Of a stretch of DNA of 52,593 nt, positions 9,219 to 19,268 are shown piece by piece. The translations under genes and the position numbers were made by a program. The DNA is from Flavobacterium sp. (GTDB taxonomy: Bacteria; Bacteroidota; Bacteroidia; Flavobacteriales; Flavobacteriaceae): assembly GCF_029242675.1 (NCBI RefSeq), contig NZ_JAQWTM010000084.1, positions 1-52,593 of the forward strand. The letters run 5' to 3'. Below the pieces are notes generated by a model that worked only from the letters and a program-made list of their open reading frames with translations, searched no databases and had not been told where the DNA came from. The first letter of the stretch is position 1, and each line of letters starts with the position of its first letter.

Positions 9219-9950
9219 ATGTCAAAAAATATTACTCCATATAAAGACTCAGGATTAGGAAAAAAAGAGCAAGTTGCTCAAATGTTTGACACTATTTCTG
9301 GAAATTATGATAATTTAAATCGTGTTATTTCATTTGGAATAGACATCAAATGGCGTAAAAAAGTACTCAAAATAGTTAACGATGCGAAACCTAAAACCAT
9401 TTTAGACATCGCTACGGGAACAGGAGATTTAGCTATATTAATGGCTGAAACCAAAGCACCAAAAATTATTGGGTTAGATATTTCAGCAGGTATGCTAGAG
9501 GTTGGTGTTAAGAAAATAGCCGATAAGAACTTATCAAAAACGATAGAAATGGTTTTAGGTGACTCTGAAAACATGCCTTTTGATACTGATTATTTCGATG
9601 CAGTAACTGTTGCATTTGGAGTAAGAAACTTTGAAAATCTAGAAAAAGGACTTACCGAAATTCTAAGAGTATTAAAGCCAGAGGGTGTTTTTGTGATTTT
9701 AGAAACCTCAGTACCGGATAAAACTCCATACAAACAAGGGTATCAGTTTTACAGTAAAAACATTCTTCCCCTAATTGGTAAGCTGTTTTCAAAAGACAAT
9801 GCGGCCTACGGTTACCTATCCGAATCTGCTGCAGCATTTCCTTATGGTGAGACGTTGAACAATATTTTAAGAAAAGTTGGGTTTATAGATGTAGTTGCTA
9901 TGCCACAAACGCTTGGTGTCGCCACCATATATATTGCATCAAAAAAATAA
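9219..9950 (+). CDS. ubiE: Demethylmenaquinone / ubiquinone biosynthesis methyltransferase
   Basis: [30 protein letters not shown]...[12 protein letters not shown]...[17 protein letters not shown]; menG/ubiE family. Confidence 0.95.
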   Translation: MSKNITPYKDSGLGKKEQVAQMFDTISGNYDNLNRVISFGIDIKWRKKVLKIVNDAKPKTILDIATGTGDLAILMAETKAPKIIGLDISAGMLEVGVKKIADKNLSKTIEMVLGDSENMPFDTDYFDAVTVAFGVRNFENLEKGLTEILRVLKPEGVFVILETSVPDKTPYKQGYQFYSKNILPLIGKLFSKDNAAYGYLSESAAAFPYGETLNNILRKVGFIDVVAMPQTLGVATIYIASKK

Positions 9951-9967
9951 ACAAAGCTTTCGCAAAA

Positions 9968-10669
9968 ATGAAAAAAATAGCAGTCTTTTTAGTTCTACTA
10001 CTCTGCAGTTTCGGATATGGTCAAACAAAAGGCATGTTCAGCAAGGATCCGATCGTTAATTTAGAAAATTTTCAAAAACAAAAAGTGTATTTTGGATACT
10101 ACCTTGGCTTTAACTCCTTTGATTTTAAAATAGATTATAAAACTGTAGGACCGGACATTCAAACCAAAAAATCAACAGGTTTCAACGTTGGAATTGTGGG
10201 AGATTTAAAACTGCAAGAATATATTAATCTGCGTTTTGAGCCGGGATTGTACTATACAAAAAGAGATTTGAACTACCCCAATTTTTCAAGAGAAATTGAC
10301 CGAATTAGAGAGGTGAATAGTACTTATATCCATTTTCCGCTTTTACTAAAATTCTCTTCTTTACGAACGGGTAACATTAGGCCTTACCTCGTTGGCGGAG
10401 TTTCGGCAACATTAAACTTATCTAGCAATTCTAAATCGATAGACGACAACTCCCAACAACGATTTAGGGTAAAACCTTGGACTACTAATTATGAAGTTGG
10501 CTTGGGAATCGACATTTTTTCAGAATACTTTATTTTCTCTCCTTCTATTCGAGGTTTGATAGGAATTAATGATGAATTAATACGAGATAACGACCCAAAC
10601 AGCCCTTGGACTGGAAACATTCAATCCCTAAAATCAAGAGCGATTTTAATCAATTTCACCTTTCATTAA
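9968..10669 (+). CDS. porT: PorT-family outer membrane beta-barrel protein (T9SS-associated)
   Basis: Signal peptide MKKIAVFLVLLLCSFGYGQTKGMFSKDPIVNLENFQKQKVYFGYYLGFNSFDFKIDYK; outer membrane barrel pattern; position next to ubiE is typical for PorT in Flavobacteriia. Confidence 0.75.
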   Translation: MKKIAVFLVLLLCSFGYGQTKGMFSKDPIVNLENFQKQKVYFGYYLGFNSFDFKIDYKTVGPDIQTKKSTGFNVGIVGDLKLQEYINLRFEPGLYYTKRDLNYPNFSREIDRIREVNSTYIHFPLLLKFSSLRTGNIRPYLVGGVSATLNLSSNSKSIDDNSQQRFRVKPWTTNYEVGLGIDIFSEYFIFSPSIRGLIGINDELIRDNDPNSPWTGNIQSLKSRAILINFTFH

Positions 10670-10689
10670 TTTCACTTTCCAGAAAGTAA

Positions 10690-11421
10690 TTACAAGGAAG
10701 CTCTCTTAAATTCACTCAACACAATTGCGGTGGCGGTGGCTACATTTAAACTTTCAGTCTTTTGAATGGAGCCAAAGCGAGGTATAGATAAACGGTGACT
10801 CACAATCGCTTCAATCTCTTTTGAAATTCCATTCGCTTCATTACCCATTACGATGATACCTTCTTTAGGTAAGGTAGTTTTGTATATAGTTTCGCCGTCC
10901 ATAAAGGTACCAAACACCTCTAATTTAGCTGTTTCTAAATAGTCTTTTAAATCTAAATAGCTTACGTTGACCCGAGAAATAGATCCCATAGTGGCTTGTA
11001 CAACTTTTGGATTGTAAACATCTACCGTTTCCTTTGAACATACTATTTGTTGAATACCAAACCAGTCACAAAGGCGTAAAATAGTACCCATGTTTCCCGG
11101 ATCTCTAATCGAATCTAGCGCTACGATTAAACCAGTATTTGATAGCGGTTTTTCACTACCCATCTTAAAAATTGCCAAGCAAGTATTTGGGGTAGCCAAA
11201 GCCGTTATCTTTTTTAGATCAGCCTGATCGATTATTGTTTTTTTATCACTTGAAACAGATGGAAAGTCGTTCTCGGTAGTGTACAAATGAATCAGCTCAA
11301 AGTTAGATAGTACCAATTCCTGAATCACTTTTATGCCTTCGGCAAAAAACATTTGATTGGCAATGCGATACTTTTTTTGCTGTAAACTAGTTATTAGTTT
11401 TATTTGGTTTTTACTAACCAT
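10690..11421 (-). CDS. TrmH/SpoU-family RNA 2'-O-methyltransferase
   Basis: MVSKNQIKLITSLQQKKYRIANQMFFAEGIKVIQELV...LDSIRDPGNMGTILRLCDWFG...IVMGNEANGIS...LSIPRFGSIQKTESLNVATATAIVL. The listed start at 11598 is too early; ATG at 11421 fits. Confidence 0.92.
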   Translation of the reverse strand: MVSKNQIKLITSLQQKKYRIANQMFFAEGIKVIQELVLSNFELIHLYTTENDFPSVSSDKKTIIDQADLKKITALATPNTCLAIFKMGSEKPLSNTGLIVALDSIRDPGNMGTILRLCDWFGIQQIVCSKETVDVYNPKVVQATMGSISRVNVSYLDLKDYLETAKLEVFGTFMDGETIYKTTLPKEGIIVMGNEANGISKEIEAIVSHRLSIPRFGSIQKTESLNVATATAIVLSEFKRASL

Positions 11422-11458
11422 AAAAATATGTACTTTTGAATTAAATATTTTGGAACAC

Positions 11459-14023
11459 TTGAAAAAAATCTTAACAAAAATATCATTATTTATTCTAATA
11501 GGGATAATTATATCTGCATGTGACGCTGAAAAAAGAGTCCCTGCCGAAAAAAGACTTCTTACTAAAAATGAAATTCTAGTTAATGACAAGAAAATCAACG
11601 ATGAAATCGTATTTAATCAACTGTATCAAAAACCAAACAGTAGTTTATTTTTAGGATACAAATTACGTCTTCATTTGTACAACTTGGCCAATTTAAATCC
11701 GGATTCCACTTATCAAGCTAAATTCGACAAAAATCCAGGTAAATATGAAAGAAAATCGAAGTGGTTATCAGCGAAACAAGTAGACCGTTTAGGAAAATCA
11801 TTCTGGTACCACGGCATTCACGACTTTTTAAAAAGAACAGGCGAACCTCCGGTCATTATTGATAGTGCAAAAACTACAAAATCACTACTGCGACTTAAAT
11901 ACTATTACTTTAATGATGGCTATTTTGATGTTGCCACAAAAGCTTCAGTAGACACAACAAGTCCTAAACGAGCTGCTGTAAAATATCTAGTTAACACGGG
12001 AGCGGCTTATTTACTGGATACCATTAAAGCAACAATTACAACACCCGCTTTAGATTCCTTGTTCCAATCTAAAAAAGAAAGTTCGGCCTTGAAATCAGGG
12101 CATCAATATAGGACTATAGATTTTGAAGAAGAGCGAACACGAATCGCGACGCAATTTAGAAATAATGGAGCTTATTATTTCCAACCCACTTATGTTAATT
12201 TTGACATCGATACTATTGGTAAAAAAAAGAAGGCTGATGTCAATTTAATCATTAATGATTATTCCTACCAAGACAAAGATTCCACTCGAACAACTCCTTT
12301 TAAATTGTATACCATAAGTGACGTAAACATATACACTGATTACAATTCGAACAAAGAGTCGCAACGCATTACAGATAGCCTAAGTTACAAGAACTTTAAT
12401 TTGTACAGCCACAGCAAATTAAAATACAAGCCTGCTGCCATTACTGATGCTATATTTATTAGCAAAGGAAGTTTATTTGCCGACAACAAAACGGTGTTAA
12501 CGAGCAGGTATTTAAATAATCTTAAAATTTTTAATTACCCTACAATTAAATACGAGGTCGATAGTCGAGATTCAACCGCCAGCTCCTTAATTGCTAAAAT
12601 TTATTTAACGCCCCGCAAAAAATATAGTTTTGGAGCCTCTTTTGACATAACGCACTCGAACATTCAAGATATTGGAATCGCTTTTAGTCCCTCCATGACC
12701 GTACGTAATGTTTTCAATGGTGCCGAAACGTTGCAACTATCCGGAAGAGCTAATATAGGTTCGTCTAAAGATTTAGCCAATCCAAACAATCAATTTTTTA
12801 ATGTTTCAGAATACGGGGTAGACTTGTCCTTAAATATACCAAGAATTTTTCTGCCTTTCTCTACCGAAAAAATCATTCCAAAGAGTATGATTCCTTCATC
12901 AGTAATTTCATTGGGTATTGCAAGACAAACAAACATAGGTCTCGACAAAGAAAATTTTACAGGTGCGATCTCTTACAATTGGAATCCAAAAAAGAACAAT
13001 ACCGCTCGATTTGACCTACTTAATGCTCAATTCGTACGCAACCTAAATCCAAATAATTATTTTAATGTGTATCGATCTTCGTACGATGCCTTAAATGCTA
13101 TTGGAAAAACATTCAACACGAACAACAATTATTTTGACAATACTACTGATAGAAACTTAATTATTCAATCAGGAACGACAGGGTTCACTAATGCCGTACT
13201 CAACAATGCCACAGCATTAACATCAGGAGATGATGAGTATCAGTCCGTAAAAAGTATTGAGGAAAGAAGAATACGATTGACGGAGAATGACTTCATATTA
13301 GCTACAAGCTTTTCTTTTACGAAAACCACCAAAAAGGATTTACAAGACAAGTCATTCTATCAATTTAAAACCAAAATTGAGTCTGCTGGATCCCTACTTT
13401 CACTTATAGCTAATGTTTCCAATCAATCTGTAAATGCAAATGGGAATCGAGAAATATTCAATTTAGAATATTCGGAATATATTAAAACTGAGTTTGACTA
13501 CATTAAACATTGGGATCTTTCTAAGGAAAAAGTTCTGGCGATACGCAGCTTTTTTGGAATTGCAATTCCTTTCGGGAATTCTGATAATATACCCTTTTCT
13601 CGAAGTTATTTCTCAGGTGGATCTAATGATAATCGCGCATGGCAACCTTACAGTTTAGGACCTGGAAGCAGTGGAGCTCTAAATGATTTCAACGAGGCTA
13701 ATATGAAAATTGCTTTTAGTTCGGAATTCCGCTTTCGATTATTTGGCGATCTAAAAGGGGCTTTATTTGCTGATGCGGGTAATATTTGGAACGTTAGCGA
13801 TAATGTCACGGATCCAAAATCAACATTCAATGGATTTAGTAGTTTAAAAGACTTAGCGCTTGGTTCCGGATTTGGATTGCGGTATGATTTGACCTTTTTA
13901 GTGGTCCGATTTGACTTTGGATTTAAAACGTATGATCCTGCCAATGAATCGGGAAAAAAATGGTTTAGGCAGTACAACTTTGCGAACACAGTTTTAAATT
14001 TTGGAATAAATTACCCTTTCTAA
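11459..14023 (+). CDS. BamA/TamA-family outer membrane lipoprotein (TamL-like)
   Basis: From TTG at 11459: MKKILTKISLFILIGIIISACDAEKRVPAEKRLLTKNEILVNDKKIN... has a lipobox (ISAC) and an Omp85 barrel end (ALGSGFGLRYDLTFLVVRFDFGFKTYDP...NFGINYPF). The ORF-track start at 11357 overlaps the divergent gene. Confidence 0.85.
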   Translation: MKKILTKISLFILIGIIISACDAEKRVPAEKRLLTKNEILVNDKKINDEIVFNQLYQKPNSSLFLGYKLRLHLYNLANLNPDSTYQAKFDKNPGKYERKSKWLSAKQVDRLGKSFWYHGIHDFLKRTGEPPVIIDSAKTTKSLLRLKYYYFNDGYFDVATKASVDTTSPKRAAVKYLVNTGAAYLLDTIKATITTPALDSLFQSKKESSALKSGHQYRTIDFEEERTRIATQFRNNGAYYFQPTYVNFDIDTIGKKKKADVNLIINDYSYQDKDSTRTTPFKLYTISDVNIYTDYNSNKESQRITDSLSYKNFNLYSHSKLKYKPAAITDAIFISKGSLFADNKTVLTSRYLNNLKIFNYPTIKYEVDSRDSTASSLIAKIYLTPRKKYSFGASFDITHSNIQDIGIAFSPSMTVRNVFNGAETLQLSGRANIGSSKDLANPNNQFFNVSEYGVDLSLNIPRIFLPFSTEKIIPKSMIPSSVISLGIARQTNIGLDKENFTGAISYNWNPKKNNTARFDLLNAQFVRNLNPNNYFNVYRSSYDALNAIGKTFNTNNNYFDNTTDRNLIIQSGTTGFTNAVLNNATALTSGDDEYQSVKSIEERRIRLTENDFILATSFSFTKTTKKDLQDKSFYQFKTKIESAGSLLSLIANVSNQSVNANGNREIFNLEYSEYIKTEFDYIKHWDLSKEKVLAIRSFFGIAIPFGNSDNIPFSRSYFSGGSNDNRAWQPYSLGPGSSGALNDFNEANMKIAFSSEFRFRLFGDLKGALFADAGNIWNVSDNVTDPKSTFNGFSSLKDLALGSGFGLRYDLTFLVVRFDFGFKTYDPANESGKKWFRQYNFANTVLNFGINYPF

Positions 14024-14089
14024 TGCTAATTAATTCCTATTTTTGCTGTCTGAAACTAAAAACAAAAGAACCAACTAAAAAAAATTAAA

Positions 14090-15157
14090 ATGGGACACAA
14101 TATCAAACCGGGCGTTGCCACAGGAGATCAAGTACAGGAAATTTTTAATTATGCAAAAGAAAAAGGCTTTGCACTACCTGCAGTAAATGTAACAGGATCT
14201 AATACGGTAAACGCTGTGTTAGAAACAGCAGCAAAGTTAAACGCACCAGTTATTATTCAATTTTCTAATGGAGGAGCACAATTCAACGCTGGAAAAGGAT
14301 TGTCTAACGAAAACGAAAAAGCAGCTATAGCTGGAGGAATCGCAGGTGCCCTACACATTCATACATTGGCAGAAGCCTACGGAGCTACTGTAATACTACA
14401 TACTGATCACTGTGCTAAGAAATTACTACCTTGGATCGACGGTTTATTAGATGCCTCTGAAAAACATTTCGCTGCTACAGGAAAACCACTTTTTAGCTCT
14501 CACATGATCGACTTATCAGAAGAGCCAATCGAAGAAAATATCGAAATTTGCAAAGGATATTTGGAGCGTATGAGTAAAATGGGAATGACCTTAGAAATCG
14601 AACTTGGAATTACAGGTGGTGAAGAAGATGGTGTAGACAACTCTGATGTTGACAGTTCAAAATTATACACGCAACCTGAAGAAGTATCGTATGCATACGA
14701 AGAACTTTCTAAAATAAGCCCAAAATTTACAATTGCAGCTGCTTTTGGAAATGTACATGGCGTGTACAAACCAGGAAACGTAAAATTGACTCCGAAAATC
14801 CTAAAAAACTCTCAAGATTACGTTCAAAATAAATTCAACACAGGACACAATCCAGTTGATTTTGTTTTCCATGGAGGATCAGGATCTACACTTGAAGAAA
14901 TTAGAGAAGGAATTAGCTACGGAGTAATAAAAATGAATATTGACACGGATTTACAATTTGCTTTTACAGAAGGTATTCGTGATTATATGGTTAAAAATCT
15001 TGAGTACTTAAAAACTCAAATTGGAAACCCAGATGGTGCTGATGTGCCTAACAAAAAATATTACGACCCAAGAAAATGGTTGCGTGAAAGCGAAATCACT
15101 TTTAATACTAGATTAGAGCAAGCGTTTGCCGACTTGAACAACGTGAATACATTATAA
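14090..15157 (+). CDS. fbaA: Class II fructose-bisphosphate aldolase
   Basis: GATVILHTDHCAKKLLPWIDGLLDA...MTLEIELGITGGEEDGVD...FVFHGGSGSTLEEIREGISYGVIKMNIDTDLQ. Confidence 0.96.
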   Translation: MGHNIKPGVATGDQVQEIFNYAKEKGFALPAVNVTGSNTVNAVLETAAKLNAPVIIQFSNGGAQFNAGKGLSNENEKAAIAGGIAGALHIHTLAEAYGATVILHTDHCAKKLLPWIDGLLDASEKHFAATGKPLFSSHMIDLSEEPIEENIEICKGYLERMSKMGMTLEIELGITGGEEDGVDNSDVDSSKLYTQPEEVSYAYEELSKISPKFTIAAAFGNVHGVYKPGNVKLTPKILKNSQDYVQNKFNTGHNPVDFVFHGGSGSTLEEIREGISYGVIKMNIDTDLQFAFTEGIRDYMVKNLEYLKTQIGNPDGADVPNKKYYDPRKWLRESEITFNTRLEQAFADLNNVNTL

Positions 15158-15265
15158 AATAGTGTACAGTAGGCAGTTTCTAGTAGACAGTTTAAATCAT
15201 TTACACTGAACACTTCAACTAATTACAAACACTAAACAATTGATTACTGAACACTGAATACTAGA
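15158..15265. repeat. Quasi-palindromic intergenic repeat of CAGT / ACACTGAAC motifs between fbaA and accD
   Basis: AGTGTACAGTAGGCAGTTTCTAGTAGACAGTTTAAATCATTTACACTGAACACTTCAACTAATTACAAACACTAAACAATTGATTACTGAACACTGAATACTAG; AGTGT/CAGT-rich left half, ACTGAACACT-rich right half. Confidence 0.5.
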
Positions 15266-15268
15266 AAA

Positions 15269-16123
15269 ATGGCTTGGTTTAAAAGAAAAGAAAAAGGAAT
15301 TACGACTGCTACCGAAGACAAGATGGACGTTCCTAAGGGACTTTGGTACAAATCTCCAACAGGTAAAATTATCGATGCTGACGAACTAGAACGCAATTTA
15401 TTTGTAAGTCCTGAGGACGGTTTTCACGTTAGAATTGGAAGTAGTACTTATTTTGAAATTTTGTTTGACAACAACGAATTTAAAGAGTTGGACAAAAACC
15501 TAACCTCGAAAGATCCTTTGCATTTTGTTGATACTAAAAAGTATGCAGACCGTTTGAAAGATGTAATGGAGAAGACCAAATTAAAAGACGCAGTGCGAAC
15601 AGCTGTTGGTAAATCCAAAGGAAAAGATGTAGTGATTTGCTGCATGGATTTCGCCTTTATTGGTGGTTCGATGGGAGCGGTAGTTGGAGAAAAAATTGCT
15701 AGAGGAATTGATCATGCAATCAAGCACAAACTTCCGTTTGTAATGATTTCAAAATCAGGTGGAGCTCGTATGATGGAAGCCGCTTACTCTTTAATGCAGT
15801 TAGCAAAAACTTCTGTTAAGTTAGCGCAGTTAGCTGAAGCTAAATTACCTTATATCTCTTTATGTACTGATCCAACAACAGGTGGAACAACAGCCTCTTA
15901 TGCCATGTTAGGAGATATCAATATCGCTGAACCTGGTGCGTTAATTGGCTTTGCTGGGCCTAGAGTTGTTAAAGACACTACTGGAAATGATTTACCAGAA
16001 GGTTTTCAAACATCAGAATTTTTATTGGAGCACGGTTTCTTAGATTTTATTACACCAAGAAAAGAATTGAAGGACAAAATTAACTTGTACATCGATTTGA
16101 TTCAAAATAACGATGTTAGATAA
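15269..16123 (+). CDS. accD: Acetyl-CoA carboxylase carboxyltransferase subunit beta
   Basis: [36 protein letters not shown]...[19 protein letters not shown]...[35 protein letters not shown]. Confidence 0.95.
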   Translation: MAWFKRKEKGITTATEDKMDVPKGLWYKSPTGKIIDADELERNLFVSPEDGFHVRIGSSTYFEILFDNNEFKELDKNLTSKDPLHFVDTKKYADRLKDVMEKTKLKDAVRTAVGKSKGKDVVICCMDFAFIGGSMGAVVGEKIARGIDHAIKHKLPFVMISKSGGARMMEAAYSLMQLAKTSVKLAQLAEAKLPYISLCTDPTTGGTTASYAMLGDINIAEPGALIGFAGPRVVKDTTGNDLPEGFQTSEFLLEHGFLDFITPRKELKDKINLYIDLIQNNDVR

Positions 16124-16143
16124 TTAGTACTTTTATACCATAT

Positions 16144-16173
16144 AAAAAGCCCAAGAAGTATCTTGGGCTTTTT
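16144..16173 (+). terminator. Terminator after accD
   Basis: AAAAGCCCAAGA-AGTA-TCTTGGGCTTTTTT. Confidence 0.85.
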
Positions 16174-16239
16174 TATGCTTGAATATTAAGCTAAAAACTT
16201 AAAAAGTCAATTTGTTTTGCAACAAAAGTCGATTATATA

Positions 16240-17490
16240 TTACATCCCCGTTCTAATTGCTTCAACAGGATCTAATTTTGATGCAGTAATAGCAGGTAAA
16301 ATACCCGAAATCAAACCAATTAAAGCAGCTAAACTTGTTCCTAAAAGAATATTACCCATTCCGAGTATAAATTCAAAGTCTAGTGCCTTAGTTAAGACAA
16401 AAGCTATTATCCAAACTAAAAACAGTCCGATTACCCCACCAATAACTGATAATATAATTGCCTCAAACAAGAATTGAAATAAAATAAACCTATTTTTTGC
16501 CCCTAATGACTTTTGAATACCAATTAAATTAGTTCGCTCTTTTACCGAAACAAACATGATGTTAGCGATTCCAAAACCACCAACCAAAAGTGAAAAACCA
16601 CTAATCATCCATCCACCAAATTTCATATTTAATATTATTCCATCAATTAGATCGGTAAAACCTGAGAAAACATTAATAAAGAAATTATCAATCTCACCTG
16701 CTTTTACTCCTCTATACATTCTTAGCTTTTGGGAAATCTCTTCTTTATAAGCCTCCATATCTACACCACTATTGGGTTTAAAAACAATAACATTAGTCAG
16801 AGACGTGTTGTTATCTCCAAACGATTGACGGATGAAGTTTACTGGCAAATAAGCTGAAGTATCATCACTATCACCAAAAAGCCCTGCTCCAGCCTTTTTC
16901 AAAACACCAATAACGGTTAACTTTTGTCCATAAACACGAACACTTTTACCAATAGGATCGATGCCGTCAAATAACGAATTAGCAATTTCATTTCCTAAAA
17001 CGATAACCTTAGCTCCTGAGTTAGCTTCTGATTCGTTATAGAATCGACCTTTTTCAAATTCAAGTCCTTGAATATCGATGAACTCATAGGATACTGGAAC
17101 CATATTTACATCTGAAACCACATTGGAATCGTACTTAATTGATTCTCTTTTAGTAAAAATTTGAAAAGCCAATTGCTTCGTATTTGTCATTGCACCTTTC
17201 AAGTAGGTATACTCATCATACTGCACATTAGGAAACTGTTCTCTTTTCCATTGCGGAATTTCTGATGGTCCAAATGAAAATTTCATTAAGTAAATGGTGT
17301 TTTTATCTAATGAACTTAAATCCTTAGTGATTTTTTGATCTAACGAATCAACAGCAGCAAGAACGGCAATGATTGAAAAAATCCCGATAGTTACCCCAAG
17401 CAAGGACAGTAAAGTTCTTAATTTATTGTTACGCAAGGCATTCATAGCAAACGTAAAACTCTCTTTCAATAATCGAAAATATAGTATCAT
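16240..17490 (-). CDS. MacB-like ABC transporter permease
   Basis: NALRNNKLRTLLSLLGVTIGIFSIIAVLAAVDSL... MacB_PCD-like; C-terminal FtsX-like GISGILPAITASKLDPVEAIRTGM. Confidence 0.92.
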   Translation of the reverse strand: MILYFRLLKESFTFAMNALRNNKLRTLLSLLGVTIGIFSIIAVLAAVDSLDQKITKDLSSLDKNTIYLMKFSFGPSEIPQWKREQFPNVQYDEYTYLKGAMTNTKQLAFQIFTKRESIKYDSNVVSDVNMVPVSYEFIDIQGLEFEKGRFYNESEANSGAKVIVLGNEIANSLFDGIDPIGKSVRVYGQKLTVIGVLKKAGAGLFGDSDDTSAYLPVNFIRQSFGDNNTSLTNVIVFKPNSGVDMEAYKEEISQKLRMYRGVKAGEIDNFFINVFSGFTDLIDGIILNMKFGGWMISGFSLLVGGFGIANIMFVSVKERTNLIGIQKSLGAKNRFILFQFLFEAIILSVIGGVIGLFLVWIIAFVLTKALDFEFILGMGNILLGTSLAALIGLISGILPAITASKLDPVEAIRTGM

Positions 17491-17687
17491 AAAATATTGA
17501 TATGGGTTATTGTAAAATTCAATAAATATTGTTCAAAAACCTAACGGCTTCGATATTAGTTTTAAAAGCAAATTATAATTCAGATTTATTCTTACAAAAA
17601 ACCGAATATTTCTAAATTATCTCTTTTTCTAATAGCTCAATTTTAACTTTAAAAAACTATTTTTGCACTTCATAACTATAACTACAC

Positions 17688-19214
17688 ATGAGCACAACTA
17701 AAACAATTCAATCTGCATTAATTTCAGTTTTTTCTAAAGAAGGTCTTGAACCAATTGTAAGACTACTAAACAGTCAAAATGTTACACTTTATTCTACAGG
17801 AGGAACGGAAGAATTTATAAAAAACCTAGGAATACCTGTTATTCCAGTTGAAGACGTAACTTCATATCCTTCTATTCTTGGAGGACGCGTTAAAACATTA
17901 CATCCCAAAGTTTTTGGAGGAATACTAAACCGCCAAGACAATCCAAGCGATGTACAACAAATGGAAGAATTCAATATTCCTCAAATTGATTTAGTAATCG
18001 TTGATTTATATCCTTTCGAAAAAACAGTGGCATCCGGTGCTACTGAAGCTGACATCATCGAAAAAATTGATATTGGTGGAATTTCATTAATCCGCGCTGC
18101 TGCCAAAAACTTTAAAGACACCGTTATAGTGGCTTCGGTAAACGAATACAGTAGCCTACTTGAAATCATAACCGCACAAAACGGAGCAACTACTCTTGAA
18201 GATAGAAAACTTTTTGCAACCAAAGCTTTTCATGTTTCTTCTCATTATGACACAGCCATCTTTAATTACTTTAATACTGATGAAACGGTATATAAAGCAA
18301 GTATTGCTGAAGGCCAAGTACTTCGTTACGGCGAAAACCCACATCAAAAAGGATTTTTCTTTGGAAAATTTGATGCTATGTTCAACAAAATCCATGGAAA
18401 AGAATTATCATACAACAACTTACTAGATGTTGATGCAGCTGTTCACTTGATTAATGAATTCAAAAATGACGGTCCAACATTTGCCATATTAAAGCACAAC
18501 AACGCTTGTGGTTTAGCTTCAAGAAAAACAATTAGCGAAGCGTACGTAGCTGCCCTAGCTTGTGATCCTACTTCTGCTTTTGGTGGTGTATTGATTTCAA
18601 ACACTACAATTGATGTAGCCACAGCTTTAGAAATCAATAAATTATTTTGTGAAGTGGTAATCGCTCCAAAATACGAAGAAAAAGCAATTGCGATATTAGA
18701 AGAAAAGAAAAACAGAATTATACTAATACAAAACGAAGTCGAACTACCTAACAAACAGGTTCGTACTTGCCTGAATGGCCTTTTAATTCAAGAAAGAAAC
18801 ACAGTAACAGACAATAAAGCCGATTTAAAAACCGTTACAACAACAAGTCCTACTGAACAAGAAATTGAAGACCTAATTTTTGCGTCCAAAGTGTGTAAAA
18901 ACACAAAGTCAAACACCATTGTCTTCGCAAAAAACGGAACGCTTATCTCATCCGGAACTGGTCAAACTTCGCGAGTTGATGCATTAGTACAAGCAGTTGA
19001 AAAAGCAAAAGCTTTTGGATTTGACTTAAAAGGAGCATCAATGGCAAGTGATGCATTTTTTCCCTTTCCTGATTGTGTTCAACTAGCAAAAGAAGCAGGT
19101 ATAACCGCAGTAATACAACCAGGTGGATCTATAAAAGACCAATTGAGCATCGATTATTGCAATGAAAATAAACTTGCAATGGTATTTACAGGAACCCGTC
19201 ATTTTAAACATTAA
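17688..19214 (+). CDS. purH: Bifunctional phosphoribosylaminoimidazolecarboxamide formyltransferase / IMP cyclohydrolase
   Basis: ALISVFSKEGLEPIVRLL...STGGTEEFIKNLGIPVIPVEDVTSYPSILGGRVKTLHPKVFGGIL...LRYGENPHQKG...QPGGSIKDQ...FTGTRHFKH. Confidence 0.97.
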   Translation: MSTTKTIQSALISVFSKEGLEPIVRLLNSQNVTLYSTGGTEEFIKNLGIPVIPVEDVTSYPSILGGRVKTLHPKVFGGILNRQDNPSDVQQMEEFNIPQIDLVIVDLYPFEKTVASGATEADIIEKIDIGGISLIRAAAKNFKDTVIVASVNEYSSLLEIITAQNGATTLEDRKLFATKAFHVSSHYDTAIFNYFNTDETVYKASIAEGQVLRYGENPHQKGFFFGKFDAMFNKIHGKELSYNNLLDVDAAVHLINEFKNDGPTFAILKHNNACGLASRKTISEAYVAALACDPTSAFGGVLISNTTIDVATALEINKLFCEVVIAPKYEEKAIAILEEKKNRIILIQNEVELPNKQVRTCLNGLLIQERNTVTDNKADLKTVTTTSPTEQEIEDLIFASKVCKNTKSNTIVFAKNGTLISSGTGQTSRVDALVQAVEKAKAFGFDLKGASMASDAFFPFPDCVQLAKEAGITAVIQPGGSIKDQLSIDYCNENKLAMVFTGTRHFKH

Positions 19215-19268
19215 TTTGTTTAACTTTGTTGGCACTTATTTTATAACTTTTAAACCCCTAAAAAACAT

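Noticed and set aside
17491-17687. Intergenic region between the ABC permease and purH as an ncRNA or riboswitch (e.g. a purine riboswitch)
   Set aside because: No recognisable conserved riboswitch core or strong hairpin; it appears to be an ordinary AT-rich divergent promoter region with a TATTTTTG box at 17658.
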